Shown piece by piece: positions 1 through 9,047 of a stretch of 64,000 nt of DNA. The position numbers and the translations under genes are program-made. Below the pieces are notes generated by a model. It was not told where the DNA came from and ran no database searches. It saw nothing but the letters and a program-made list of their open reading frames with translations. Origin of the DNA: Deltaproteobacteria bacterium UBA6106 (GTDB lineage Bacteria; Desulfobacterota; Syntrophorhabdia; Syntrophorhabdales; Syntrophorhabdaceae); contig DIWM01000048.1 in the NCBI GenBank assembly GCA_002428485.1, positions 69,162-133,161 of the forward strand. Reading direction: 5' to 3'. The stretch's first letter is position 1. Every line of letters starts with the position of its first letter.

Positions 1-21
1 TTACCGCTTGACGACACCCCA
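1..21 (-). tRNA. tRNA-Gln, 5' end only (cut by window edge)
   Basis: Read on the minus strand, positions 21 to 1 begin TGGGGTGTCGTCAAGCGGTA, which is the acceptor 5' strand and start of the D-arm typical of bacterial tRNA-Gln. The rest lies outside the window, so the anticodon is not visible. The order ispE - spoVG - tRNA-Gln fits the ispE/tRNA-Gln/prs neighbourhood known from deltaproteobacteria. The identification rests on 21 bases plus synteny. Confidence 0.72.
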
Positions 22-30
22 ATATAATAT

Positions 31-300
31 TTATTGAGATGGCTGCTTGCTTATTTCTTTTTCGTACGCTTCAAGCACACTCGATTCTATTTTCTGCCTG
101 GTGGTATTGTTCAGAGGGTGTACGGTATCCCTGTATGAGCCGTCTTTCATCTTCTTGCTCGGCATAGCCACAAAAAGCTTACTGTCGCCATGGATAACCT
201 TCAGGTCCCTAACGATAAAGCAATCATCGAAAACGATAGATGCATAGGCTTTTACACGTTTTTCGTTTACCGGGAATATTTTGACGTCAGTAATTTCCAT
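31..300 (-). CDS. spoVG: SpoVG-family protein
   Basis: This 89-residue protein matches the SpoVG family, small nucleic-acid-binding regulators first found in Bacillus sporulation and widespread in non-sporulating bacteria. The N-terminal strand pattern MEITDVKIFPV, the core KAYASIVFDDCFIVRDLKVI and the MPSKKMKDGSYRD segment are the family hallmarks, and the length is normal. It lies 13 bases downstream of ispE and is probably cotranscribed with ispE, rng and the radical-SAM gene; a tRNA-Gln follows. In this non-sporulating setting its target is unknown, though regulation at the RNA level is the usual inference. Confidence 0.93.
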   Translation of the reverse strand: MEITDVKIFPVNEKRVKAYASIVFDDCFIVRDLKVIHGDSKLFVAMPSKKMKDGSYRDTVHPLNNTTRQKIESSVLEAYEKEISKQPSQ

Positions 301-313
301 ATACCCATCCCTC

Positions 314-1150
314 CTATAAACTATGCGCTAAAAAAACTTCTCCCATGTCTTTCACATGGGCTAAGGCCTTTTCTGCATCCTTTTCACTTTTAAAAACACC
401 AAACACAGAGGAACCGCTTCCGCTCATTAAGGAACCGACTGCTCCACCTTGCTGCAATACTGTTTTTATAATCTTAATTTGTGGGCACATTATGGTTCCG
501 ACTCTTTCCAGGTCATTCTCTAAAAGATTCGCTATATCATATAAGGTCTTGAATTTTCCCAACAATTTAATATCATTTTCGGTGTTTGTCAACACGATTT
601 TTAGGCGACCATAGACCTCTTTCGTCGGTATTTCCACGCCGGGATAGACAACGAGGTACCATATACGGGGCAGTTCGACGGGAGAGATGATATCGCCTAT
701 TCCACGCATCACGCAGGGCCTGCCGTAGAGAAAGAGGGGAACGTCGGCGCCTATTGTCTTGCCGAGATCAAGGAGCTCATCTTCTTTGACATCAAGGTTC
801 CATATCCGGGCAAGTTCCCTGAGCGTCGTCGCGGCGTTGCTGCTTGGCCCTCCGAGACCGCTTCCGATGGGTATGTTCTTTTCAACGAAGACCCCTATCC
901 CCTTTCTGACCCGGTAGCGCTCCCGCAACAGTTCAACGGCCCTGAAGATTGTATTGCCCCTGCCTTCAGGCAGGATGCCTTTATTGTCCTTTATAACTAT
1001 TCCGCTGTCTTTGGTTTCTGTTATATGTATTACGTCATAAATAGATATGGGGTCGACAACGCTTTCAATATTATGGTAACCGTCGGGCCTCTTCGAAAGC
1101 ACTTTGAGGTAAAGATTAACCTTGGCGGGAGACAGGACTGTTCGTTCCAT
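314..1150 (-). CDS. ispE: 4-diphosphocytidyl-2-C-methyl-D-erythritol kinase
   Basis: IspE phosphorylates CDP-methylerythritol with ATP in the MEP pathway of isoprenoid precursor synthesis. The 278-residue protein has the GHMP-kinase layout: N-terminal SPAKVNLYLKVLSKRPDGYH, the ATP-binding glycine-rich loop PIGSGLGGPSSNAATTL, and the C-terminal motif LMSGSGSSVFGVF. Length is normal for the family. It starts 10 bases after the rng stop, so translation is probably coupled within the minus-strand operon. Confidence 0.96.
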   Translation of the reverse strand: MERTVLSPAKVNLYLKVLSKRPDGYHNIESVVDPISIYDVIHITETKDSGIVIKDNKGILPEGRGNTIFRAVELLRERYRVRKGIGVFVEKNIPIGSGLGGPSSNAATTLRELARIWNLDVKEDELLDLGKTIGADVPLFLYGRPCVMRGIGDIISPVELPRIWYLVVYPGVEIPTKEVYGRLKIVLTNTENDIKLLGKFKTLYDIANLLENDLERVGTIMCPQIKIIKTVLQQGGAVGSLMSGSGSSVFGVFKSEKDAEKALAHVKDMGEVFLAHSL

Positions 1151-1159
1151 ATCGAATGG

Positions 1160-2641
1160 CTAATATATCCCTTCCACATGAAATTTATCGATACTGAAGT
1201 CAGGGTTTGCAATAAGGTTTATTTTTGTTTTGTGCGTATTTTCGATGAACTCGATCGAGCTTTTTTCTTCTTCATAAAGCAGGCTTGCCACCTCCGGCGC
1301 GACATAAACATTAAATATTCTGCCTTCGCCCTTTTTGCATGAGCTTCTGAGCTCTCTCAAAACCTCATAGCATACGGTATACCTTGACTTAATGTAACCT
1401 GAGCCGTCGCAGTTCGGGCATGTCTCTGTAAGGAGATTGGTGATGTTGTGCCGCGTTCTCTTTCTTGTGATCTGCACAAGGCCTATCTCGCTGATGGGAT
1501 AAACAAAAGTCTTTATTCTGTCCTTTTTCAACACTTCGACAAGGGCCTGGAAGACAGTCTCCCGCGATTCCTTCCTCTCCATATCGATAAAATCAACAAT
1601 AATGATGCCGCCGATGTTCCTCAGCCGTATCTGGTAGGCAATCTCTTTCACTGCCTCGAGGTTTGTCCTGAGTATGGTATCTTCAAGATCTTTTTTGCCC
1701 AGGTATCTCCCTGTATTGACATCGATAACCGTGAGCGCCTCGGTATAATCAAGAACAATATAGCCTCCCGATTTTAGCCAGATCTTTTTCTGCAGCAGCT
1801 TCGCGATCTCCATCTCGATGCCGAACACTTCAAATATGGGGTCTTTTTCTTCGAAGTATTCAACCTCGCACCTTTCTTCAGGGAGATATTCCTTAATAAA
1901 GACTTCTACATTTTTATATACAAAAGGATCATCAACGATAATCTTCTTCAGGTTATGTGAATGGAGGTCCCTGATAACCCTGAAGATAATGCCAAGGTCC
2001 TGGTGGAGTATCGATGGCGCCCTGACGTCTTTTGCCTTTTCCTGGATGCTTTCCCATATCCTCCTCAAAAAATTCAGGTCACTTTCGATCTCATCGCTCG
2101 ACTTGCCCTCAGAAGCGGTCCGTGCGATCAGCCCATATCCCTTCGGACATATCTCCTTCAACAGCGCTGCAAGGCGTTTCCGCTCGTCTTCCTGTTCGAT
2201 CCGGCGCGATACTCCGATATGGTCGGTTGCAGGCATCAGCACCAGGAGCCTTCCGGGCAGCGTTATCTTCGACGTGACCCGTGTCCCTTTCTGGCCTATC
2301 GCTTCCCTTGAGACCTGGACGATCAGCTCCTGACCATCCTCCAGAACGCCTTCGATCCTCTCCCCCAGCTCCACGGGCAACCCGGAATCTTCGTACTCTT
2401 CGTACATCAGCCTGTCCAGGATGATATCCCCGACATAAAGAAAGGCAGATTTTTCAAGGCCGATATCAATAAAGGCCGCATCCATTCCGGGTACGATCCT
2501 CACCACTTTGCCCTTGTAGATGCTCCCTACCATGCTGTTATCGTTCTTCTTCTCAATAAAAAACTCAACAAGAACGCCGTTTTCCAGAAATACGATCCTT
2601 TTCTCATTAAACGTCACATTGATTATCAATTCAGATGCCAT
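1160..2641 (-). CDS. rng: Ribonuclease G/E family endoribonuclease
   Basis: Single-strand-specific endoribonuclease of the RNase E/G family, acting in rRNA 5' maturation and mRNA turnover. At 493 residues it has the RNase G size and lacks the long C-terminal degradosome scaffold of RNase E. The N-terminal S1 domain is visible (GSIYKGKVVRIVPGMDAAFI), followed by the catalytic core with VIDVNTGR and the acidic DFIDM segment, then the zinc-link CPNCDGSGYI. It overlaps the upstream radical-SAM gene by 11 bases, indicating translational coupling. Pairing of a TIGR03960 radical-SAM protein with rng is common in this lineage. Confidence 0.95.
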   Translation of the reverse strand: MASELIINVTFNEKRIVFLENGVLVEFFIEKKNDNSMVGSIYKGKVVRIVPGMDAAFIDIGLEKSAFLYVGDIILDRLMYEEYEDSGLPVELGERIEGVLEDGQELIVQVSREAIGQKGTRVTSKITLPGRLLVLMPATDHIGVSRRIEQEDERKRLAALLKEICPKGYGLIARTASEGKSSDEIESDLNFLRRIWESIQEKAKDVRAPSILHQDLGIIFRVIRDLHSHNLKKIIVDDPFVYKNVEVFIKEYLPEERCEVEYFEEKDPIFEVFGIEMEIAKLLQKKIWLKSGGYIVLDYTEALTVIDVNTGRYLGKKDLEDTILRTNLEAVKEIAYQIRLRNIGGIIIVDFIDMERKESRETVFQALVEVLKKDRIKTFVYPISEIGLVQITRKRTRHNITNLLTETCPNCDGSGYIKSRYTVCYEVLRELRSSCKKGEGRIFNVYVAPEVASLLYEEEKSSIEFIENTHKTKINLIANPDFSIDKFHVEGIY

Positions 2642-4934
2642 GCACTCTCCCGGTTGGTATCTTTACTATTCTCGTAAACTGTCCCTGCGACCATAGTTGC
2701 TTGATGCCCTTGCCCTGCCAGATAAAAAAAGACCTTTTCCCGAATTCCCTCCATTTTAAGGCTTCCACGTTAGTATACCCTTCTGTAACCAAAATGTAAG
2801 AAAAATCTTCTACCCGGTCCTTCAGGCTTCCCTCAACACACTCGTAGATCTTCATTCCTTCCGGCAGCAACCCGTTCATTGTTCTTGCACCCGTCTCATC
2901 GATCCGGGCGCCGTTCTCCGTTTCTATCTCAATAAACTCACAGGTGCTTTCAATGCCGACCGGCAGGGCTTCTGTTAATCTGATCCTCGGGAGTGGGTGA
3001 TATCTGCCGTGCATCCTGATCATGATCCCTGACGCCCTGAAGACGCGCAAGAGGATGTTCATCGTGTCAATGTGACCGATATAGCGGGAATCGCCATACT
3101 TCCCATAACGGAAGGTGAACTTCTGAGTCGTTCGGCGTTCGGCGTTCGGCGTTCGGAATTCATACTGCGGCGTTCGGAGCGTGGCTTCGTTGTTCGCTCT
3201 CAGCTCTTCGCTCTCAGCTCTCTGCTGCAATTTGTCTGTCGCGCATCCTATCCCGCACCCTGCGCAGCCGCTGTAACAATCGACGCTTCTCTCATTTTCA
3301 AATGCCTTCCTGTATTCATCCCTGAGAAATGCATTGTGTATGCCTGAGTCAATGAGATCCCACGGCAACGGCTCGCCCTGCTTCCTCCCGCCGGTATAGT
3401 CTGTCATCTGCAGCCCGTTCTCTCCGAACCATCTCTCATAGATGTCAAAATGAAAGAATTCACGCCATGCTTCGAGCTTAACCCCTTCCCGAAAGAGATA
3501 CTCGAAAAGCCCGGAGAGCTTCTCGTCCCCCCTCGATAATACCCCTTCAGTGATGCTGAGCTTAATATCCCTGTACTTTATCCTCACGCCTTTCCCCTTG
3601 AGCAGCCCCTTGAGGAGTTTCATCTTCTCGTACAAGACATGCTCGTCGTCCATGGGCAGCCACTGGAAAGGGGTATGCGGCTTCGGGACAAAAGGCGAAA
3701 CGGCAAGGTTTACTTCTATCCCCTCTTTTTTAAAAGGAAAGAGAATCTCCTTCACTACGGAAAAATCATCCTCTTTCTCCCAAGGAAAACCGAGCATGAT
3801 ATAGAGCTTTATCCTCTTCCAGCCATATCTTTTGAGAAGGGGCAGCTGACTGAGGAGCATTTCTATGTCAATATTTTTGTTCAGCCTGCAGCGAAGTTCC
3901 GCGGTGGCTGCCTCAAGGGCAAAGGTAAACCCCGTCCGCGCCACGCTGCCTATCACGCCGATCTCCTGTTCGCCTATGCTGCCGATCTTTAAAGACGGCA
4001 ACGAGATCGATATTCCCCTGTGCCTGTCTTTTACATGCTCAAGGACATCAAATAACCCACCGTAGTCCCCCGAGCTCAGCGAAAGAAGCGATAGCTCTTC
4101 GTATCCCGTCCTGCCTATTCCCTCGTCGATTATTCTGCACACATTTTCAACAGACCTCTCCCTGTAAGGCCTGTACCCGAATCCCGCAAGACAGAACCTG
4201 CAGCCGTTTCCGCAGCCTCTCGATATCTCTACATTGAGCCTGTTATGGACACTTCCGACAACGGGGATTGGGGGGCTTACGGGGTGATAAGCACTATCAA
4301 GGTCTTTCACATAGAGGCGCTTTATCCTTTCCTTCGGAAATAACGGCGAATAAACGCCCTCAAGTTTTGATAACTCTTCAATCAGCCGTACCCTCTTCAT
4401 ACCTTTTAAAGATCTTGTCACATCAAGAATGTCCGGCAGGACTTCGTCTGCCTCCCCCACAACGATGATATCGAAAAACCTCTCATAAGGTTTCGGGTTC
4501 AGCATCAAAGGCCCGCCGCCGATAACGACAGGTTCCTGCTCCGTCCTTTCATCCGACCTGATCGTTATGCCGCCAAGCTCCAGCATGTTAAGAACGTTCG
4601 TCACGTTCAGTTCATAGGTCAGCGAAAAACCAACAAGGTCCATCTTGCAAAGAGGCGTCCTCGATTCCAGGGTACAGAGATACAACCTGTTTTCCCTAAT
4701 GTACCTGTCCATATCGCTCCATGGCGCAAAACACCTTTCGCACCACACGCCCCGGACGTTGTTTGCCAGCTCATAGAGCAGGAAATGGCCATAATATGAC
4801 ATCCCGATATCGTAGACATCGGGGTAGCAAAGGGCAAAGCGGACATCAACTCCATTGATGTCCTTCATGACCCTGCCCGGCTCGATCCCCGTGTACCGTG
4901 CCGGCCTGATTATTGTCTGCGGTATCTTCAACAT
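2631..4934 (-). CDS. B12-binding-type radical SAM protein fused to a DUF2344 domain (TIGR03960 type)
   Basis: The 767-residue protein has an N-terminal B12-binding-like region (about 30-170), a radical SAM core with the cluster cysteines in SRGCGNGCRFC (Cys241, Cys245, Cys248), a Cys-rich stretch CYSGCAGCGIGC near 570, and a C-terminal DUF2344 domain starting KFTFRYGKYG. The substrate is unknown for the family; its steady linkage to rng suggests an RNA-related modification, which is inference. I chose the ATG at 4934 because AAGGAAAG lies just upstream. An ATG at 4967 sits inside an intergenic repeat (encoding MSYEP). Oddly, the linker between the two domains (encoded by about 3122-3237) is built from the same short repeats that fill intergenic gaps. 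Confidence 0.9.
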   Translation of the reverse strand: MLKIPQTIIRPARYTGIEPGRVMKDINGVDVRFALCYPDVYDIGMSYYGHFLLYELANNVRGVWCERCFAPWSDMDRYIRENRLYLCTLESRTPLCKMDLVGFSLTYELNVTNVLNMLELGGITIRSDERTEQEPVVIGGGPLMLNPKPYERFFDIIVVGEADEVLPDILDVTRSLKGMKRVRLIEELSKLEGVYSPLFPKERIKRLYVKDLDSAYHPVSPPIPVVGSVHNRLNVEISRGCGNGCRFCLAGFGYRPYRERSVENVCRIIDEGIGRTGYEELSLLSLSSGDYGGLFDVLEHVKDRHRGISISLPSLKIGSIGEQEIGVIGSVARTGFTFALEAATAELRCRLNKNIDIEMLLSQLPLLKRYGWKRIKLYIMLGFPWEKEDDFSVVKEILFPFKKEGIEVNLAVSPFVPKPHTPFQWLPMDDEHVLYEKMKLLKGLLKGKGVRIKYRDIKLSITEGVLSRGDEKLSGLFEYLFREGVKLEAWREFFHFDIYERWFGENGLQMTDYTGGRKQGEPLPWDLIDSGIHNAFLRDEYRKAFENERSVDCYSGCAGCGIGCATDKLQQRAESEELRANNEATLRTPQYEFRTPNAERRTTQKFTFRYGKYGDSRYIGHIDTMNILLRVFRASGIMIRMHGRYHPLPRIRLTEALPVGIESTCEFIEIETENGARIDETGARTMNGLLPEGMKIYECVEGSLKDRVEDFSYILVTEGYTNVEALKWREFGKRSFFIWQGKGIKQLWSQGQFTRIVKIPTGRVHGI
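3118..3240 (-). repeat. Text-like repeats inside the coding sequence (interdomain linker)
   Basis: On the plus strand this stretch holds tandem GTTCGGC units (about 3128-3160 and again near 3170) followed by GCTCTCAGCTCTTCGCTCTC. On the coding strand it gives the hydrophilic linker QQRAESEELRANNEA plus LRTPQYEFRTPNAERRTTQ. The 17-mer GCTCTCAGCTCTCTGCT at 3210-3226 is identical to one in tonB at 11484-11500. The units keep the reading frame and sit exactly between the radical SAM and DUF2344 domains. Confidence 0.8.
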
Positions 4935-4937
4935 TCT

Positions 4938-5322
4938 CTTTCCTTCATCATTCGGCTCATAGCTCATGACAAATTCTAATATCTAAGCACCAAATCCTAA
5001 ACAATATCAAAATTCAAATATCAAATGTTCAAAACAAAAACCCTTCAACACGTTTTGAATTTTGAACATTCGCATTTACGCAGAAAATAGCGTATCCCGG
5101 ATGCATCGTTCCCCCTCTCCCTGACCCTCTCCCGCGAGGGGAGAGGGAATAATGTTGTAATGACCCTCTGCGAGGGGAGAGGGAATAATGTTGCCGTCCC
5201 GCAAGGAGCGGAAGCAACGCGGCGATCTCATTCTGTCCTTTTTTTAACATTGAACATTGAACGTCGAACGTTGAACGAATCTTCCTATGAGCTATGGGCT
5301 ATGAGCCATAAGCTGCCTTTCT
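4938..5322. repeat. Repeat-filled intergenic gap (about 390 bp), no gene
   Basis: No supported gene lies here. In order it holds a GGCTCATAGCTCATG unit (4953-4970), an AT-rich element (4973-5070) that is partly palindromic and of which 52 bases recur inverted at 54763-54814, two CCCTCTCCCGCGAGGGGAG-type hairpin units (about 5105-5190), TTGAACATTGAAC-type units (5244-5276) and GAGCTATGGGCTATGAGCC-type units (5287-5313). Short open frames here only translate the repeats. Confidence 0.85.
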
Positions 5323-5323
5323 C

Positions 5324-6685
5324 TCACGAATGTTCCTTCATCATCTTATCCAGGTCTTTCATGACCATGTCCTGGATCCGCTTCATGGCCCCGGGGCTTT
5401 CCGCCTCAAAGCGCAGCACAAGTATAGGTCCCGTGTTTGACGGCCTCACAAGCCCCCACCCGTCGTTCATGACCACCCTTACCCCGTCTATGTCAATAAC
5501 CTGGTAGCGCTCCTTGTAATATTCTGTCAGCCTTTTCACAACATCGAATTTCACCGCGTCCGGACAATCCATCCTTATCTCCGGCGTTGAATACATCTTC
5601 GGGATATCCTTCAAAAATTCCGACACAGGCCTTCCGTCCCCGCACATGATCTCAAGAAGCCTGAGCGATGCATAGACGGCGTCATCATAACCGAAAAATT
5701 TGTCGGCAAAGAAGACGTGGCCGCTCATCTCGCCGCCAAGGAGCGCCCCCGTTTCCTTCATCTTCTGCTTGATAAGCGAATGGCCCGCCTTCCACATGAT
5801 GGGAACGCCGCCGCGTTTCTCCACTTCCTCGTAAAGGTTCTTCGAACACTTCACCTCCGAGACAAAAGCGGCCCCTTTATGTTTCTTCAGGACATCCCTT
5901 GCGAAGATGATCATGAGGTAGTCGCCCCAGATGATAGTTCCTTCGTTGTCTATTACACCGATCCTGTCCGCATCGCCATCGTAGCCTATTCCTATGTCAG
6001 CCTTGTTTTCCAGCACCGTCTTTCTTAGTGCCTCTATGTTTTTCTCAACGGTGGGGTCCGGGAAATGATTGGGGAAATGACCGTCCATGTCGCAAAAGAG
6101 CGGTATGACATCCTGACCCATCTCCTGCATTATGGGAACCGCTATAACGCCGCCGGTCCCGTTGCCGGCGTCAACAACCACCTTGAACCTCTTTGTGAGC
6201 CTGATATTGGACCTCAGGAAATTATAGTAATCCTCCACGAGGTTTGTATACTCCCTGTACGACCCATTCCCCTTTACAAACCTCTTCTCTTCAATGATCT
6301 TCCGCACGTACTGGATCTGCTGCCCGTAGAGGGTCGCCTTGCCGACTGCTACTTTGAAACCGTTCTGGTCTGCCGGGTTGTGGCTGCCTGTGATCATTAT
6401 GCCGCCTTCGACGTCGAGGTTAAAGAGCGAATAATAAAACAGGCCCGTCGGGAGCACGCCGAGATCGGTCACATCAAGGCCCCCCTCGATCATCCCCTGC
6501 ACAATGAGGTCCCTGTAATGCTCTGAGCTCAACCGGCAGTCCCTGCATACTGAAACCTTTCGTTTCCCCTCCTCGCCCATGAGCGTCGCGAAACCCTTAG
6601 CTATATCAGTGACCACATCGTCAGTGAGGTCCTTTTCGACTTTTCCGCGAATATCATATTCCCGGAATATGGCTGGATTCATCAA
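5324..6685 (-). CDS. Phosphomannomutase/phosphoglucomutase
   Basis: Alpha-D-phosphohexomutase that interconverts hexose 1- and 6-phosphates, feeding polysaccharide and LPS precursors. The 453-residue protein carries the phosphoserine loop TGSHNPADQNGF (Ser101), the metal-binding DGDADR loop (Asp236, Asp238, Asp240), the sugar-specificity loop GGEMSGHVFF, and the phosphate-binding RPSNTGP motif near the C-terminus. Length and motifs match the AlgC/ManB-type dual-specificity group, but sequence alone does not fix mannose versus glucose preference. It is followed 11 bases on by the start of a small TIGR04076-like gene, read divergently from none: all are minus strand. Confidence 0.92.
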   Translation of the reverse strand: MMNPAIFREYDIRGKVEKDLTDDVVTDIAKGFATLMGEEGKRKVSVCRDCRLSSEHYRDLIVQGMIEGGLDVTDLGVLPTGLFYYSLFNLDVEGGIMITGSHNPADQNGFKVAVGKATLYGQQIQYVRKIIEEKRFVKGNGSYREYTNLVEDYYNFLRSNIRLTKRFKVVVDAGNGTGGVIAVPIMQEMGQDVIPLFCDMDGHFPNHFPDPTVEKNIEALRKTVLENKADIGIGYDGDADRIGVIDNEGTIIWGDYLMIIFARDVLKKHKGAAFVSEVKCSKNLYEEVEKRGGVPIMWKAGHSLIKQKMKETGALLGGEMSGHVFFADKFFGYDDAVYASLRLLEIMCGDGRPVSEFLKDIPKMYSTPEIRMDCPDAVKFDVVKRLTEYYKERYQVIDIDGVRVVMNDGWGLVRPSNTGPILVLRFEAESPGAMKRIQDMVMKDLDKMMKEHS

Positions 6686-6696
6686 CTGCCCCCTTC

Positions 6697-6984
6697 TTAT
6701 TTCGCCTCAGTTATGCGTCTCAGTTCGATCGTAACGCAGTTCGCCTTGTCCATGCAATCTATCTCAACTACATCAGGGTTGCCCCACTCAACGGGAAAGG
6801 CGCCGCCGAACTGAAGCATAATCAAATAGGGAAAAACGCTATGATACAAATAACCACACATGCCTCCGGTGTTGCGCCCGCTCAGGTCTATCACGTCGCC
6901 CGCTTTATGTCCGGCGTTACAGGTACCTTTCACTGATTTTATCGTTCCTTTGACACGGTATCCTGCCTCTTTTGCCTCTGCCAT
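6697..6984 (-). CDS. TIGR04076-like small protein
   Basis: A 95-residue protein resembling the TIGR04076 family of unknown function. Visible features are an N-terminal KGTIKSVKGTCNAGHKAGD segment, a central GGMCGYLYHSVFPYLIML stretch, and a C-terminal DCMDKANCVTIELRRI. Four cysteines and a histidine are spread through it. It sits between the ROK kinase and the phosphohexomutase with short gaps (16 and 11 bases) on the same strand, so it is probably cotranscribed with sugar-phosphate genes. No activity can be assigned. Confidence 0.75.
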   Translation of the reverse strand: MAEAKEAGYRVKGTIKSVKGTCNAGHKAGDVIDLSGRNTGGMCGYLYHSVFPYLIMLQFGGAFPVEWGNPDVVEIDCMDKANCVTIELRRITEAK

Positions 6985-7000
6985 GCGTCACCTCCCGATA

Positions 7001-7939
7001 TTACTCTATGAACGCTGCGCCGATGACCGCCGCCTCGTCGCCGAGCTTCCCTTTTTCCACGCTGAGCCCTTTCAGCGAGGCCTTCATGGCCCTCTTCTCC
7101 ATGGCCCTTTTTGCTTCATCAACGAGATATTTCGTGCCGTACACCACGCCGCCCCCCAGCACGATAATCTCGGGGTTCAAAAGGTTTACAAGGCTTGCCA
7201 TGCCTGCCCCCATATATTCTATAACCTCGCCCCATATTCTGCCACACAAATCGTCTCCCATAATGCTGGCCTCTTCGATATGCCCCGCATGGAGGCCCTT
7301 CAGATCGCCCCCGGAGATTTCCCAGATCTTCCCCCTGTAGCCCTCCCGCATAACTCGCCTCACCCTTTCAACGATATAAGAGCCTCCGCAATAGGCCTCA
7401 AAACAGCCGTAGTTACCGCAATTGCACCGGTAGCCATGAGGATTAAGGATTATATGCCCGACCTCACCGCCGACATTTGTAAAGCCGCGGCAGAGCGTGC
7501 CGTTCGTTATGATGCCTCCCCCGATTCCGGTTCCAGGGTATATCCCGATCATATCCTTCGGTTTGCTGTTTAAACCAAAACGCCATTCTCCATATGTTGC
7601 TGCGTTCACATCGTTCTCAACGAATACGCTGACCCTGAAATATTTTTCCATATCCTTTTTCAAGGGGGCGTCCTTCCATCTCAGGTTTGGCGAGAAAAGT
7701 ATCTTTTGTGTGTCTTTTTCAATCTGGCCGGCGCAGGCTATCCCTATCTTGCTTATTGACCTTCTGTGAAGACCTTTCTCGCGCAGCATATCGTTCAGGA
7801 GGTCGATGATGACAGCCTTGACATTTTCGTACCGCTTATTCCGGCCAACAGGAACCTTCCTTTTGCTTATCACTAACCCGCTGTCGTCGATAAACCCCGC
7901 CAGTATCTTTGTCCCGCCTATATCGATGCCGATCCTCAT
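7001..7939 (-). CDS. ROK-family sugar kinase (glucokinase-like)
   Basis: ATP-dependent sugar kinase of the ROK family, 312 residues. The N-terminal phosphate-binding motif IGIDIGGTK, the substrate-region EVGHIILNPHG, and the zinc-binding cluster CNCGNYGCFEAYCGG are all present. The absence of an N-terminal helix-turn-helix makes it an enzyme rather than a ROK repressor. Adjacent phosphohexomutase suggests a short sugar-phosphate module, with glucose or N-acetylated hexose as likely substrate; which one cannot be decided here. Upstream is a 250-bp repeat block. Confidence 0.9.
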   Translation of the reverse strand: MRIGIDIGGTKILAGFIDDSGLVISKRKVPVGRNKRYENVKAVIIDLLNDMLREKGLHRRSISKIGIACAGQIEKDTQKILFSPNLRWKDAPLKKDMEKYFRVSVFVENDVNAATYGEWRFGLNSKPKDMIGIYPGTGIGGGIITNGTLCRGFTNVGGEVGHIILNPHGYRCNCGNYGCFEAYCGGSYIVERVRRVMREGYRGKIWEISGGDLKGLHAGHIEEASIMGDDLCGRIWGEVIEYMGAGMASLVNLLNPEIIVLGGGVVYGTKYLVDEAKRAMEKRAMKASLKGLSVEKGKLGDEAAVIGAAFIE

Positions 7940-7944
7940 ATCTT

Positions 7945-8205
7945 CACCACATAATGGCTCATAGCTCCTGGCTCATAGCTCATAGCGAAACACCCGTAAG
8001 TCGTCAGGCGTAAGTCGTAAGGGGATAAATCCGTCAGTCGTAAGGCGTAAGTCGTGAGTGGATTAAAACGTAGTGCAAAGGGCATGAAGCGAAGCGTGAC
8101 AACCTTGAGTCCGAGCGTTCCGCTTATTACTCGCCTTACGCCTGACGCCTCACGCCTTACGAGATCCTTCTTCACCTTTCACCTTTCACTTTTCACTGTT
8201 CTTTC
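7945..8205. repeat. Intergenic repeat block: GAGCTATGAGCC, CGTAAGTCGTAAGG and CACCTTTCAC families
   Basis: Three families follow one another: GGCTCATAGCTC units (7953-7986), CGTAAGTCGTAAGGCGTAAG-like units (7990-8062), a reverse-complement set CGCCTTACGCCTGACGCC (8132-8160), then CACCTTTCACCTTTCAC (8173-8195). The plus and minus oriented copies can pair with each other. No gene or CRISPR pattern is present: units are short, variable and without constant spacers. The last units touch the 3' end of the DUF72 gene. Confidence 0.85.
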
Positions 8206-8969
8206 AGCATCTCTATCAGCATCATGGCGTTCTTCACTGCCTTGCCTGCGTGGCAATTGTTAAAGAAGACGAAGGTCGTCTTTGCCTGCTGCGAAATATG
8301 CTGTATAGGAGAAACAAATTGCCCGATCTCCTTTTCAGTATAGAGGTAGTCGTAACGGACATCCACCGGCTCCCTGAACCATGCCCTGTTTCTGCCGTGG
8401 AAGCGAAAATATCCTGTTGATGAAGTCAATGCCGGCGTGAAAGGCAGGAGCCCTTTCAGTTTCGGTTCATCGACGATGCAGTATCCAAGCGACAGGCTTC
8501 TCAGCATGTCGAGGTGCTGTGCGCCGGACCATTGAACGTTCCTGAATTCAACAACGGATTCGTATTCGGAAAATTCCTCTCTCAGCTCCCTCAGGTAGTT
8601 TATATTCTCATCGCTGGGAACAAACGAATAGGGGAACTGGAAAAGTATCGCCTTCAGATTACCGTCCAGAGGCGCCACTCCCTGTTGAAAAAGTCTGCAC
8701 TGCGCCCTGAAGTCCCTGCCCTTCTCATGCGTCAAGCCCTTGTACGCCTTCACGACAAAAGAAAATTCCTTCGACGTCCTCTTTGAAAAAGATTCCATGG
8801 TCCTGGCTGACGGCATGGCGTAATAGGTGTAGTTTACCTCAAGCGCCTTGAACCCAAGGGACGTCTCATAATAGCGGAGCATCTCCTGTTTCCTGATCCC
8901 CGGCGGATATACCTCGCCCACCCAGTCATCAAACGAAAAACCGCTCGTTCCGATAAACATCTCACCCAT
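8193..8969 (-). CDS. DUF72 domain-containing protein
   Basis: A 258-residue member of the DUF72 (YecE-like) family, TIM-barrel proteins of unknown activity. The N-terminal FIGTSGFSFDDWVGEVYP, the LEVNYTYYAMPS segment, the VEFRN motif and the C-terminal FNNCHAGKAVKNA are family signatures. Length is normal. It is divergent from the LOG-family gene across an 78-base gap that contains the latter's promoter. A start three codons later (8960) is equally possible, since neither ATG has a clear ribosome binding site. Confidence 0.9.
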   Translation of the reverse strand: MGEMFIGTSGFSFDDWVGEVYPPGIRKQEMLRYYETSLGFKALEVNYTYYAMPSARTMESFSKRTSKEFSFVVKAYKGLTHEKGRDFRAQCRLFQQGVAPLDGNLKAILFQFPYSFVPSDENINYLRELREEFSEYESVVEFRNVQWSGAQHLDMLRSLSLGYCIVDEPKLKGLLPFTPALTSSTGYFRFHGRNRAWFREPVDVRYDYLYTEKEIGQFVSPIQHISQQAKTTFVFFNNCHAGKAVKNAMMLIEMLKEQ

Positions 8970-8979
8970 GAGTTTTAGT

Positions 8980-9008
8980 TTGACATCTCCTATCCATGTA
9001 AATAATAT
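8980..9008 (+). promoter_or_regulatory. Sigma-70 type promoter of the LOG-family gene
   Basis: TTGACA at 8980-8985 and TAATAT at 9003-9008 are separated by exactly 17 bases, a near-consensus housekeeping promoter. It lies 40 bases before the ATG at 9048. Confidence 0.7.
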
Positions 9009-9047
9009 ATGTGAATACCTAAAATCTCAAGGTAAAAAGGGGAATCG

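Noticed and set aside
5029..5250. Short frames rich in LSPRGRG-like residues
   Set aside because: They are translations of the CCCTCTCCCGCGAGGGGAG repeat, not genes.
7987..8165. Clustered repeats that at first look like a small CRISPR array
   Set aside because: Units vary in length and sequence, occur in both orientations, have no constant-length spacers, and there are no cas genes nearby.
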